NCBI GenBank assembly: GCA_018649725.1
Contig: JABIHH010000017.1
Location: 1 to 64,000 of the forward strand
Direction of reading: 5' to 3'
DNA: 64,000 nucleotides
Source: Rhodospirillaceae bacterium
Lineage (GTDB): Bacteria > Pseudomonadota > Alphaproteobacteria > Rhodospirillales > UBA2165
This document shows, one piece after another, positions 46,558 to 54,200 of this stretch; positions within the stretch are counted from its first letter, which is position 1, and every line of letters begins with the position of its first letter. A program made the position numbers and the translations under genes. Below the pieces are notes generated by a model. That model saw nothing but the letters and a program-made list of their open reading frames with translations, had not been told where the DNA came from and searched no databases.

Positions 46558-47523
46558 CTACATCTTCAGCAGCTTCTTCGCATTGCCATGCAAGATCTTG
46601 TTTTTATCTTCGGTGCTGAGCGAGATGCGTTCCATCCATTCGACACCGGGGTCATTTTGTACGAAAGGCCAGTCGACTGAAAAAAGGATACGGTCGACAC
46701 CCATCTCCTGAATGCAGCAGAGCATGGCAGGATCGGAGAAGTTGCCGCTGGTGGTGATATAGAAATGCTTACAAAATAGATCGCGAAACGATGTCATATT
46801 GGCGCGGGAGCGTTTGAGACCCGCATCGATGCGCCAAATTGAAAACGGCAAACTCTCGCCCAAATGGCCGAGCACGATCTTAAGGCCAGGATGCTTCTCA
46901 AAGACACCGCTCAAAACCATGCGAATGCCTTGGGTAGCGGTCTCCACTGTGAAGCCCCAGGCGTTGGTAGCAAGTGTTGGGTAGTCTTCCAGATAATCTT
47001 GATAATAGGCCTGGATGACGCTCTCCATCGGCACCGAGGGGTGAATATAGATCGGCACGTCCAGCGCTTCGGCACGTTCATAAATCGGCCAGAATTTTTT
47101 GTTGTCCAAGAACTCGCCATTGGATGGCCCGTGGATCATCGCGCCTTTGAAGCCGAGCTTATCGACTGCGCGCTCCAATTCATCGGCGGCTGCCTTGGGA
47201 TCGTCGGTCGGCAGCACGGCAAATCCATGAAAGCGGTCGGGCTTGGCTTGCACGGTCTGATAGAGCCGATCATTGGCCTCGATCGAGAGCGGCACAGCGA
47301 TGTCGGCCGGGATGCGCTGGGTTGCCGGCGCACCGTGCGACAGCACCTGAATATCGATACCGGCATCATCCATTTCTTTGAGCCGGAGTTCGCCCAAATC
47401 TTCGAGGCGCTCAACAATCGCCGGCGCCCGCGCGTTATCGCGGCCCTGAAAGTGCTGCGAGACTTCCGGATCTAAATAGTGTTCTTCGATTGCAATAACT
47501 TGCTGGCCTGTTTCGGTCGCCAT
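46558..47523 (-). CDS. Amidohydrolase-family decarboxylase-like enzyme
   Basis: A 321-residue metal-dependent enzyme of the ACMSD/gamma-resorcylate decarboxylase group. The likely metal ligands are visible in order: Glu13 and His15 in IEEHYL, His161 in YIHPSVP, His220 in VLGHLGES and Asp284 in FSVDWPF. Family members decarboxylate aromatic acids without oxygen or hydrolyse related compounds; the substrate here is unknown. It lies just downstream of the ABC importer operon on the same strand, suggesting that the imported compound is its substrate (inference). Confidence 0.88.
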   Translation of the reverse strand: MATETGQQVIAIEEHYLDPEVSQHFQGRDNARAPAIVERLEDLGELRLKEMDDAGIDIQVLSHGAPATQRIPADIAVPLSIEANDRLYQTVQAKPDRFHGFAVLPTDDPKAAADELERAVDKLGFKGAMIHGPSNGEFLDNKKFWPIYERAEALDVPIYIHPSVPMESVIQAYYQDYLEDYPTLATNAWGFTVETATQGIRMVLSGVFEKHPGLKIVLGHLGESLPFSIWRIDAGLKRSRANMTSFRDLFCKHFYITTSGNFSDPAMLCCIQEMGVDRILFSVDWPFVQNDPGVEWMERISLSTEDKNKILHGNAKKLLKM

Positions 47524-47618
47524 GATGCCCCCCTTTTTTTATTTTAATTAACCAAGGGGTAACTCTATCAAGCGCTTTTAGGAATGTCAGTAGCGCCGTT
47601 GGCAAATTGTGGAACCCT

Positions 47619-47695
47619 CTGGATTCTGACTGGCGTCAGAATGACAATGAGCTTATACCTCACCGCTCGTCATCCTGACCCTGGTCAGGATCCAG
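47619..47695. repeat. Composite palindromic repeat, copy A
   Basis: Two hairpin half-units: CTGGATTCTGAC-tggc-GTCAGAATGAC (47619-47645) and GTCATCCTGACC-ct-GGTCAGGATCCAG (47669-47695), 23 bp apart. The same half-units occur in reversed order in copies B and C. It lies between the importer operon and the amidohydrolase gene. Confidence 0.85.
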
Positions 47696-47707
47696 TCTTC
47701 ACTTCTC

Positions 47708-48085
47708 TTAGAATTTCATAGGCGGTGCCAGAGCGATTTTCTCGATCCAGTATTTACGTGCCAGCATACGAACGTCTTTCGGTTTTACTCGAAAGAGAAA
47801 GGTGTCTCTGCCTTTATTGCCCCGGATCGTGCCGACCTCTTGAAAGATGCCGAGATGAAACTCTTCGGCCGGAAATTTGGAGGTGATGACCAAATTAACC
47901 AGCGCATCGCTTTTCTCAATTTGCGCGGTCAAATCCGCATCAATGCGGTCCGGGCCATTGATAAATCCCCAGCTGTAAAACAGAACAATAAAAGCAGCGA
48001 CGGCGAGCACAAAGCGCGCATCCCGGCGATGATGCCATTTTCGCTGACGAAAGGATGTTGTGGAGGTTTCTACTGCTTCAGACAT
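47708..48085 (-). CDS. Single-pass membrane protein in the ABC importer operon
   Basis: A 125-residue protein with a basic cytoplasmic N-terminus (RQRKWHHRRDARF), one membrane helix (residues 25-44, VLAVAAFIVLFYSWGFI) and a periplasmic domain of 80 residues (LVNLVITSKFPAEEFHLGIFQEVGTIRG). I do not recognise the family. ATG 48085 lies one base after the stop of the second permease gene, so it is translated from the same message and may be an accessory importer subunit; an earlier ATG inside the permease gene is unlikely. Confidence 0.7.
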   Translation of the reverse strand: MSEAVETSTTSFRQRKWHHRRDARFVLAVAAFIVLFYSWGFINGPDRIDADLTAQIEKSDALVNLVITSKFPAEEFHLGIFQEVGTIRGNKGRDTFLFRVKPKDVRMLARKYWIEKIALAPPMKF

Positions 48086-48086
48086 A

Positions 48087-48947
48087 CTACGTAGGCTTCC
48101 AAACAAGACCCCAGCGATGGATGGTCCATTTTTCCAAAGGCGCCAGCAAATATTTATCTGTTGCCATGAAAATTATCGAGATGATGATCACGCCAAGGAA
48201 AACTTCCTCGATCTTGAACTCTTCAGCTGAGGAGAAGATCATAAAGCCGAGACCACTATCGCCGCCGATCATTTCAGCCGCAATCAGCGCACGCCAGCCA
48301 AAGCCCATACTCATCCGCATACCGGTAATGATGCTGGGCATCGCACCCGGCAGATAGACGTCTCTAATGACATCCAGACGGCTACCACCCATGGTCAGCA
48401 CGCTTTGCTCATAAACCCGGGCAACGCCTCTGACGCCCATCATCGAGTTAAAAAACATCAGCCAGAAAATGGTATTAAGCATGATGAACAAAGTCGTCAT
48501 CCAGCCCACGCCAAACCACACAATCGCCAACGGGATCCAGGCAATGCCGGAAATGGAATTGGCAAAAATACCAATCGGCTCCAGAATTTTAGAGATTGGG
48601 CGGCTCATGCCCGCCAGCACACCAAAGGCAATGCCGAAAGGCAGACCAATAACCGCAGCCAAAACAACCCGTCCGAGGCTGGAGAGAATATGCGTCGACA
48701 TTAGGCAGCTTTGATCCAAGGCCAATGCCGCGCCAAAGCCTTTGCAGTCTTCTTGCAAGATAAAGAACGCATCCCAAACCTCACCGATTGGCGGGATAAA
48801 GACCGGTGGTAGCCAGTCAAAGACAGCGTTCATATGCCAAAGGGAAATCATCACGACAAAGGGGATCGAGCCTAAGAAAAATTTACGCAGATTCTGGCGG
48901 CCAAAGCGGCGCTGAACGGCGATTGATACGGAAGCTATGGCACTCAT
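48087..48947 (-). CDS. ABC transporter permease (NitT/TauT/SsuC type), second
   Basis: A 286-residue inner-membrane subunit with six predicted helices. The EAA-like coupling motif is MGGSRLDVIRDVYLPGAMPSIITGMRMSMGFGWRALIAAEM, typical of BPD_transp_1 permeases for nitrate, sulfonate, taurine or thiamine precursors. The start overlaps the stop of the preceding permease gene (four bases). Two different permeases in one operon imply a heterodimeric channel. Confidence 0.92.
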   Translation of the reverse strand: MSAIASVSIAVQRRFGRQNLRKFFLGSIPFVVMISLWHMNAVFDWLPPVFIPPIGEVWDAFFILQEDCKGFGAALALDQSCLMSTHILSSLGRVVLAAVIGLPFGIAFGVLAGMSRPISKILEPIGIFANSISGIAWIPLAIVWFGVGWMTTLFIMLNTIFWLMFFNSMMGVRGVARVYEQSVLTMGGSRLDVIRDVYLPGAMPSIITGMRMSMGFGWRALIAAEMIGGDSGLGFMIFSSAEEFKIEEVFLGVIIISIIFMATDKYLLAPLEKWTIHRWGLVWKPT

Positions 48948-49756
48948 CGTTGAACCAGCCCCCAGCGCTCAATCGTATCGGCTTCAAGTGGGCGTAGAAG
49001 GTAGTGATCGAGAATAATCCACGACACACCGATCAAAACCATGCCCAAAATAACTTCGGAGGTTTTATCGGCATCTTGGCCGGTAAAAATCATCCAGCCC
49101 AGACCTTCACGTCCGGCCAACATTTCACCGGCAATCACGGCCCGCCAGGCAAAACCAATCGAAAGCCTCGAGCCTGTCGCAATATGCGGCATGGAGCCTG
49201 GCAACAAAACGTCTCTGATAATCTGGTAGCGTGTCGCCCCCAAAGTCCGGGCGGCGCTGATGTATCTGATCGGCACTTCCCGGACGCCGGAAAGCACGGT
49301 AAAGGCGATCGGGAAAAAACTGGTATAGAGAATAACCGCCAAGACCGTTTCATCACTATTGCCCCACCAGACAACGACGATGGGGAAAATCGCAATACCC
49401 GAGACCGATTGGAAAAAATTCATCATCGGATAAAACATGTCGGCAATCGTGCGGTTGAGGCCGAGCAACAAGCCAAACGGAATGCCCAAGGCCAAGCCAA
49501 TGGAACTGCCGACAATCAGACGCATGATCGTGTCACCGAAATAACTCGGCAGCAGACCTTTATAAATCATATCAACAGAGGATAAGGCGACCACAAGCGG
49601 CGATGGCAGATAACGCGCTGGATTGTCGATGGTACTGGAAATCAACATCCAAACGAGAAAAATCCCGATAATAATGAGTGTGAGATTAATCGCATCGGCG
49701 GCGGCGAAATGGCGCCAAAAAGCGAGGAAGCGATTGAGGCTATTCTTCGACAGCAA
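48944..49756 (-). CDS. ABC transporter permease (NitT/TauT/SsuC type), first
   Basis: A 270-residue inner-membrane subunit with six predicted helices and the motif LGATRYQIIRDVLLPGSMPHIATGSRLSIGFAWRAVIAGEM. I place the start at TTG 49756: it follows a strong GAGGAGG (49769-49763 on the minus strand) by six bases and overlaps the ATPase gene by 17 bp. The open frame extends to ATG 49816, but that would overlap the ATPase gene by 77 bp and adds 20 residues without a ribosome binding site. It pairs with the second permease downstream. Confidence 0.9.
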   Translation of the reverse strand: MLSKNSLNRFLAFWRHFAAADAINLTLIIIGIFLVWMLISSTIDNPARYLPSPLVVALSSVDMIYKGLLPSYFGDTIMRLIVGSSIGLALGIPFGLLLGLNRTIADMFYPMMNFFQSVSGIAIFPIVVVWWGNSDETVLAVILYTSFFPIAFTVLSGVREVPIRYISAARTLGATRYQIIRDVLLPGSMPHIATGSRLSIGFAWRAVIAGEMLAGREGLGWMIFTGQDADKTSEVILGMVLIGVSWIILDHYLLRPLEADTIERWGLVQR

Positions 49757-50531
49757 CGGAAACCTCCTCGCGCACCAATTTGAGAATTTCATCACGCTTG
49801 GTGATAAATTCGTCATCTGCGCTCAAATCAGCCCAAATGCGTTTCTCACGCGGGATATTGATATCAACGATGGCTTTCAAGCGGCCCGGCCGGGCGGAGA
49901 ACACAAAGCATCGATCGCCTAAGAATGCTGCTTCATCGACCGCGTGGGTAATAAATATAATGGTCTTCTTAGTCGCAATCGCGATGCGGTTAAGCTCTTC
50001 TTGCAAAGTGATTCGGGTTTGCGCATCGACGGCAGCAAAGGGCTCATCCATAAGCATGACAACTGGGTCAGCACAAAGGGTGCGGGCAACAGCGCAACGC
50101 TGCTTCATACCACCTGAAAGCTCATGCGGGTACTTATCTTCAAACCCGGTGAGACCGACGAGTTCAATAAAATCTTTAACGCGGGCTTCGCGTTCGTCTT
50201 TGGCCATGCCTCTGAGTTCTAGGCCATGCCCGATATTTTTAGCCACACTGCGCCACGGCAAAATTGCGTGTTCCTGGAACACCACGCCACGGTCAGAGCC
50301 GGGGCCGTCAATTTTAACGCCGTCAACCGAAGCAAGTCCTTCCCGGTAGGGCAGTAGGCCGGCCAAAATATTCAGCAGCGTCGATTTGCCGCAGCCACTT
50401 GGCCCAACGACAGTGATCAATTCGCCTTCTTGAACTTCGAGATTGATTTTTTCCAGAGCGTGAACCGATTCGCCGGTATACTCGTCTGGATAATGGTGGG
50501 TAAGGTCTTCAACGACCAACTTAGCAGGCAT
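49740..50531 (-). CDS. ABC transporter ATP-binding protein (NitT/TauT type)
   Basis: A 263-residue ATPase. Walker A GPSGCGKST is at residues 43-51, the Q-loop in VFQEHAILPW, the signature LSGGMKQRCAVARTL and Walker B VMLMDEPFAAVDAQTR, followed by the switch histidine in FITHAVDEA. These are typical of nitrate/sulfonate/taurine importers. Its ATG is preceded 88 bp upstream by the binding-protein gene with a stem-loop between them. Confidence 0.95.
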   Translation of the reverse strand: MPAKLVVEDLTHHYPDEYTGESVHALEKINLEVQEGELITVVGPSGCGKSTLLNILAGLLPYREGLASVDGVKIDGPGSDRGVVFQEHAILPWRSVAKNIGHGLELRGMAKDEREARVKDFIELVGLTGFEDKYPHELSGGMKQRCAVARTLCADPVVMLMDEPFAAVDAQTRITLQEELNRIAIATKKTIIFITHAVDEAAFLGDRCFVFSARPGRLKAIVDINIPREKRIWADLSADDEFITKRDEILKLVREEVSVAVEE

Positions 50532-50564
50532 GGAAAATTCCCAAAATTATGAAATTTAGTAATT

Positions 50565-50592
50565 AAGGGTGCGACTTCGAAGCCGCACCCTT
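50565..50592 (-). terminator. Intercistronic stem-loop between binding-protein and ATPase genes
   Basis: AAGGGTGCG (50565-50573) pairs perfectly with CGCACCCTT (50584-50592). On the transcribed (minus) strand the 3' side lacks a good U-run, so it is more likely a partial terminator or an RNA-stabilising hairpin that keeps binding-protein mRNA above that of the ATPase and permeases. Confidence 0.6.
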
Positions 50593-50619
50593 TTTCGATG
50601 ATGCTCTATAAAATAGAGC

Positions 50620-51633
50620 TTATTTCATATCAGAGAACCATTCTGGATGGCGCTTGATCGTGCTGTCGATGAAAGACGTATCCAGATATTTAGCGGGATC
50701 AAAAGGACGCTTCATCTTTTTCTGAGCAATCAAGAGTTTTACAGAAGCTTTAAACGCCGCTGCCGTTCCGCCGCCAATCCGCGCATCATAAATGACATGC
50801 TTAGTGGTGCGGGCAACCAAATTAGCGTTCATGCCACGGACATAACGTGAGCCGATTTCGGACACTTCTTTGGAATTTTTTGGATCACGCAGAAAGTGAG
50901 CTGCCTCAGCCATTGCATCAACAAAAGCCTGGGTCCGCTTACGATCTTTGTAAACAACTTCAGGAAGACCGTGCATGCCAGCGCAGAAGCAAACATAACC
51001 GCCGCCGCGAATAACCAGGTTAGAGCCTTTAACTTTGTCCAAAGCTTTGGTGACATTTGGCTCCCAAGCAACCATCGCATCAACACCGCCGGAATCCAAA
51101 GTAGAAACATGGCTTGGTGGGCGTACATTGATCCGCTTCACATCATTTTTAGACATGCCAGCTCTTTTAAGGGCTTCTTGGAGATACAAATCACCGGTCG
51201 TGCCGAACGCAACACCAACTTTTTTGCCTTTGAGATCTTTGATGGATTTAATGCCGGTACCGGGACGGGCAATAATACCAACATTGCCGTCACTTGTAGG
51301 CGCACTATAGTGGCCACCAAGATAACCAACAACACCACGCAATTTAAAGCCTTTTTCCAAAGCAACTGGTAAGTTTGTGAAAGCTGCAGGGGCAAAATCA
51401 ATTTCGCCAGCGCGAAGTGATTTAGTCAAAGCAGAACCGGTGTTTCTAACAACAACCTTGGCATTGAGACCATGCTTGGCAAAGAAACCTTTACCTTGCG
51501 CAACGAAGACGATCATGCCGCCAACGTTACTGGCAGCACCGACTTTAATGTCAGCTGCCTGAACACTTGCTCCAGCAGCGGTAAAAGCAGCCGCAGCAGC
51601 AAACGTCATTAAACTATTACGAATTATACTCAT
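50620..51633 (-). CDS. ABC transporter substrate-binding protein (NMT1/TauA-like)
   Basis: A 337-residue periplasmic binding protein: signal peptide residues 1-27 (SLMTFAAAAAFTAAGASVQAA), then IKVGAASNVGGMIVFVAQGKGFFAKHGLNAKVV, KSLRAGEIDFAPAAFTNLPVALEKG and GGVDAMVAWEPNVTKALD, the pattern of nitrate/taurine/sulfonate and pyrimidine-precursor binding proteins. First gene of the importer operon (binding protein, ATPase, permease, permease, small membrane protein). Ligand not evident. Confidence 0.92.
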   Translation of the reverse strand: MSIIRNSLMTFAAAAAFTAAGASVQAADIKVGAASNVGGMIVFVAQGKGFFAKHGLNAKVVVRNTGSALTKSLRAGEIDFAPAAFTNLPVALEKGFKLRGVVGYLGGHYSAPTSDGNVGIIARPGTGIKSIKDLKGKKVGVAFGTTGDLYLQEALKRAGMSKNDVKRINVRPPSHVSTLDSGGVDAMVAWEPNVTKALDKVKGSNLVIRGGGYVCFCAGMHGLPEVVYKDRKRTQAFVDAMAEAAHFLRDPKNSKEVSEIGSRYVRGMNANLVARTTKHVIYDARIGGGTAAAFKASVKLLIAQKKMKRPFDPAKYLDTSFIDSTIKRHPEWFSDMK

Positions 51634-51877
51634 TAATACTCTCCCATGTATTGCCTCGAATTTTTCGAGACTTTGTAGTGAAACCTCTATGGATCCCCAA
51701 AGTTTCCGTGCTTTTTTAAGCCTTTTTCAAAGGGGGCTTTTTCAACTCATTCTGTATCATGCTTACCTGATATAAGCCCTTCAACTTGTTGTGATTTTTG
51801 TTTTTGATTTTTTGGCCTTTTCCTTTATAACCGGACGCTATAATTATTGGAAGTACGGATATATTAGTCATCTACAA

Positions 51878-51887
51878 ACCATATGGT
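51878..51887. promoter_or_regulatory. Candidate operator for the HxlR regulator
   Basis: ACCATATGGT is a perfect 10-bp palindrome 36 bp upstream of the HxlR-family start, inside the 289-bp divergent gap to the importer operon. Position suits autoregulation; a role in controlling the importer is possible. A second short palindrome (CTCGA-A/T run-TCGAG) lies near 51653-51668. Confidence 0.35.
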
Positions 51888-51922
51888 GCGTATAGCATTA
51901 TGGATTAAGGATAAACGATACA

Positions 51923-52339
51923 ATGGCGCCGACCGCAGAATACAAAAACTTGCCAAAAGATGAGATACGGGCACTCGAAGAATCGCGTCCCTTCCAGAAA
52001 ATGCTCGGACGCATCTCGAGCAAATGGAATGTTTTGGTTATCCGGCGATTAAGTGGGCGGCGCATCCGCCCCTCGGAACTCCGCCGCGAGATTGGCAACA
52101 TATCACCTAAAGTTCTCACTCAAACTTTGCGCGAGCTTGAATCCTATGGGCTAATCGAGCGCGAGGTATTCCCGATTATTCCGCCAAAAGTTGAGTATCG
52201 TTTGACGCCCTTGGGTGACAGCTTGGTTGTTGCCTTGGATGCGCTCAGAGATTGGGCGATGGACAATAACGCCGATGTTGAAGCGACCATCGAAGATTAT
52301 AAGTTGCGTGAAAAGGAAGAGGCTCTCCAGAATTTTTAG
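51923..52339 (+). CDS. HxlR-family transcriptional regulator
   Basis: A 138-residue winged-helix protein. SSKWNVLVIRRLSGRRIRPSELRREI, the recognition helix in ISPKVLTQTLRELESYGLIEREVFPIIPPKVEYRLTPLG and the C-terminal helix are standard for HxlR proteins; the usual cysteine near the N-terminus is replaced by Ser/Arg (ESRPFQKML). It is divergent from the ABC importer operon and probably controls it in response to the substrate (inference). Confidence 0.9.
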   Translation: MAPTAEYKNLPKDEIRALEESRPFQKMLGRISSKWNVLVIRRLSGRRIRPSELRREIGNISPKVLTQTLRELESYGLIEREVFPIIPPKVEYRLTPLGDSLVVALDALRDWAMDNNADVEATIEDYKLREKEEALQNF

Positions 52340-52441
52340 CTGCTTTACGATAGGCTAAATTAAGCTTAAAAAGCGGCATCAAACTTAATTTAAAAATCCA
52401 AAAACACACTGATTTAGTGACAGACCATTAAGGGGTAACGA

Positions 52442-53572
52442 ATGTCTGATATCAATATGGACACTGTAGATGAAATTGGCCTGGCCATTGTAGGCTGTGG
52501 CACCATTGGTCGTATCCGCGCCAAATATGCGCGCGAATATCCAGGCGTAAAATGGCTGGGTCTCTGCGACATAAATGATGAACTCGGCAAACAACTTGCC
52601 GAAGACACCAACGCAGATTTTTACACCAATGATTTTAACGAGCTGATCAATCGGCCCGAAGTCAATGCGGTTATGATCATCACCGATGAGAACAAGCACT
52701 TTGATCCCACCATGGCGGCCGTCGAGCAAGGCCACAAGCTGTTCATCGAAAAGCCCTTGGCAACCGAAGCGCGCGAGTCAAAGCAAATTCTGGATGCGCT
52801 TACCGAAGCCAAGCTTGATGCCTGCATCGGCTATACCCAACGCTTTCGCCGTCGCTTCCTGACCGTTAAAGAACGGCTGACCAACGGCCAGATCGGTGAT
52901 GTGCATTCTGTCACCACGCGCGCTTTCATGAACCGCATGGTGCCAATCGCCACCATCGCTAAAACCAATGCGCGGCATAATCTAACGCCGATGGTCGTCT
53001 CCGGCACTCACTCGCTGGATATGTCGATGTGGCTGATGGAAGGCAAAAAGCCGGCCACCGTTTACGCCAAATCCGTTGATAAAGTACTCAACGAATGGGG
53101 CACCAAGGATTCAACCTTTGGCATTTTCACCATGGATGACGGCACGTTGTTCTCAATGAATATTTGCTGGGCGCTGCCGGAAGTCTGGCCGGGCACAGTG
53201 TATGGTCTTGAGATCGGTATCGTCGGCAAGGAAGGCGTCATTGACATCGAAGACACCCACCGCGATCTCGTACTTGCCACAAATGAAAAACTGCCGGGCG
53301 GTTATATCTCCGGCGGGTATGAAGCACCGGAACGTCATGTCGACTTTTTGACCAGCTATCCTCCGGGCGACATTTGGAACGATCAACTTTACGGTCCGAT
53401 GCGCGAAGAAACCATTGGCTGGTTCACCCGCATCCTGATGGGCACACCGACGCCGCATTGCACTGCCGCTGAAGGGCATTCAAACCTGATGTGCACCATG
53501 GCGATGGATCTCTCTGCCAAACGTGGTGAAGAGGTGCAACTGCCGATCGATCCGGAAGATTTTTATAAGTAA
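52442..53572 (+). CDS. Gfo/Idh/MocA-family NAD(P)-dependent oxidoreductase
   Basis: A 376-residue two-domain dehydrogenase. The Rossmann motif is VGCGTIGRIRAKYA (from residue 18), LFIEKPLATEARES carries the conserved EKP with the catalytic lysine, and GTHSLDMSMWLMEGKKPATVYAKS belongs to the substrate domain. Family members act on sugars, inositols or other hydroxy acids. AAGGGG seven bases before ATG 52442. It resembles the gene truncated at the right edge, so the two may act on related compounds. Confidence 0.9.
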   Translation: MSDINMDTVDEIGLAIVGCGTIGRIRAKYAREYPGVKWLGLCDINDELGKQLAEDTNADFYTNDFNELINRPEVNAVMIITDENKHFDPTMAAVEQGHKLFIEKPLATEARESKQILDALTEAKLDACIGYTQRFRRRFLTVKERLTNGQIGDVHSVTTRAFMNRMVPIATIAKTNARHNLTPMVVSGTHSLDMSMWLMEGKKPATVYAKSVDKVLNEWGTKDSTFGIFTMDDGTLFSMNICWALPEVWPGTVYGLEIGIVGKEGVIDIEDTHRDLVLATNEKLPGGYISGGYEAPERHVDFLTSYPPGDIWNDQLYGPMREETIGWFTRILMGTPTPHCTAAEGHSNLMCTMAMDLSAKRGEEVQLPIDPEDFYK

Positions 53573-53590
53573 GTTTTCTGGATAAAAATT

Positions 53591-53625
53591 AAAAGGGACG
53601 TGTAACTTCATCACGTCCCTTTTTT
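53591..53625. terminator. Bidirectional rho-independent terminator
   Basis: AAAAGGGACGTG (53591-53602) pairs without mismatch with CACGTCCCTTTT (53612-53623), followed by further T on the plus strand and by a TTTTAATTTTT tract on the minus strand. It ends the Gfo/Idh gene on the plus strand and the DsrC-like gene on the minus strand. Confidence 0.9.
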
Positions 53626-53637
53626 AATGCGCTAGAA

Positions 53638-53982
53638 CTAATAACCGCCCTTGCGCTTGCTTTCGGGAAGCCCGGCTATTTTTGCAGCTTGTTTTGACGG
53701 CTGCTTGGGGAATAGCTCATAAAGATCTTTAGTGGATATTTTTTCATCCCAAGCGGCCGACATGGCTTTGACCATATTTCTTTCATTCGGCTGAGAGCCA
53801 TGATTATCGGTAAATTCACTACGGAGATATTTGATAAGGTCCCAATGTCGTTCGGACAACTCCGCAATGCCATCCGCGGACGCAATCTCGACAGCGATAT
53901 CCTCACTCCAGTCATCGATATTATCCAGATAACCATTTTCGTTTTTTTGAATGTCAGCGTATCCCATTTTCATTAAATCCAT
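53638..53982 (-). CDS. DsrC/TusE-family protein lacking the conserved cysteines
   Basis: A DsrC/TusE-fold protein of about 114 residues. IQKNENGYLDNIDDWSEDIAVEIA, LSERHWDLIKYLRSEF and the conserved FP-x-x-P-x-KQA-x-KIAGLP ending are all clear. In DsrC the sequence KQACKIAGLP carries one redox cysteine and the C-terminus another; here KQAAKIAGLP has Ala, and the tail (ESKRKGGY) has no Cys. It therefore cannot carry sulfur as DsrC or TusE do, and resembles the cysteine-free members thought to be regulatory. Several in-frame ATGs exist (53967, 53973, 53982, 54054); 53982 is a compromise. No dsr or tus genes are near. Confidence 0.82.
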   Translation of the reverse strand: MDLMKMGYADIQKNENGYLDNIDDWSEDIAVEIASADGIAELSERHWDLIKYLRSEFTDNHGSQPNERNMVKAMSAAWDEKISTKDLYELFPKQPSKQAAKIAGLPESKRKGGY

Positions 53983-54137
53983 TGAATGTTGAAGTTTAAT
54001 TTCGTCGCCAGCCACTCTCGGCCAGTGCAGTTGGGCGGGGCACCCCTTCTGCATATCAGTCGACGGAAAAGTATATTATTGCGATGCGTCTAATTTACAA
54101 GCGAGAAATGTTAAAAAGAGATTAGATTTAGGTTTCA

Positions 54138-54165
54138 CTTTCCTCCCCTTGATGGAGGAGGAAAG
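54138..54165. repeat. CTTTCCTCC palindrome
   Basis: CTTTCCTCC (54138-54146) and GGAGGAAAG (54157-54165) form a nine-base-pair hairpin. The left arm shares CTTTCCTCCCC with the repeat near 40726-40736, so it may be a relic of the same repeat family. Confidence 0.55.
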
Positions 54166-54200
54166 ATTTAGTCTTCTCTGTGCCCTCTGTGGTTCATTAC

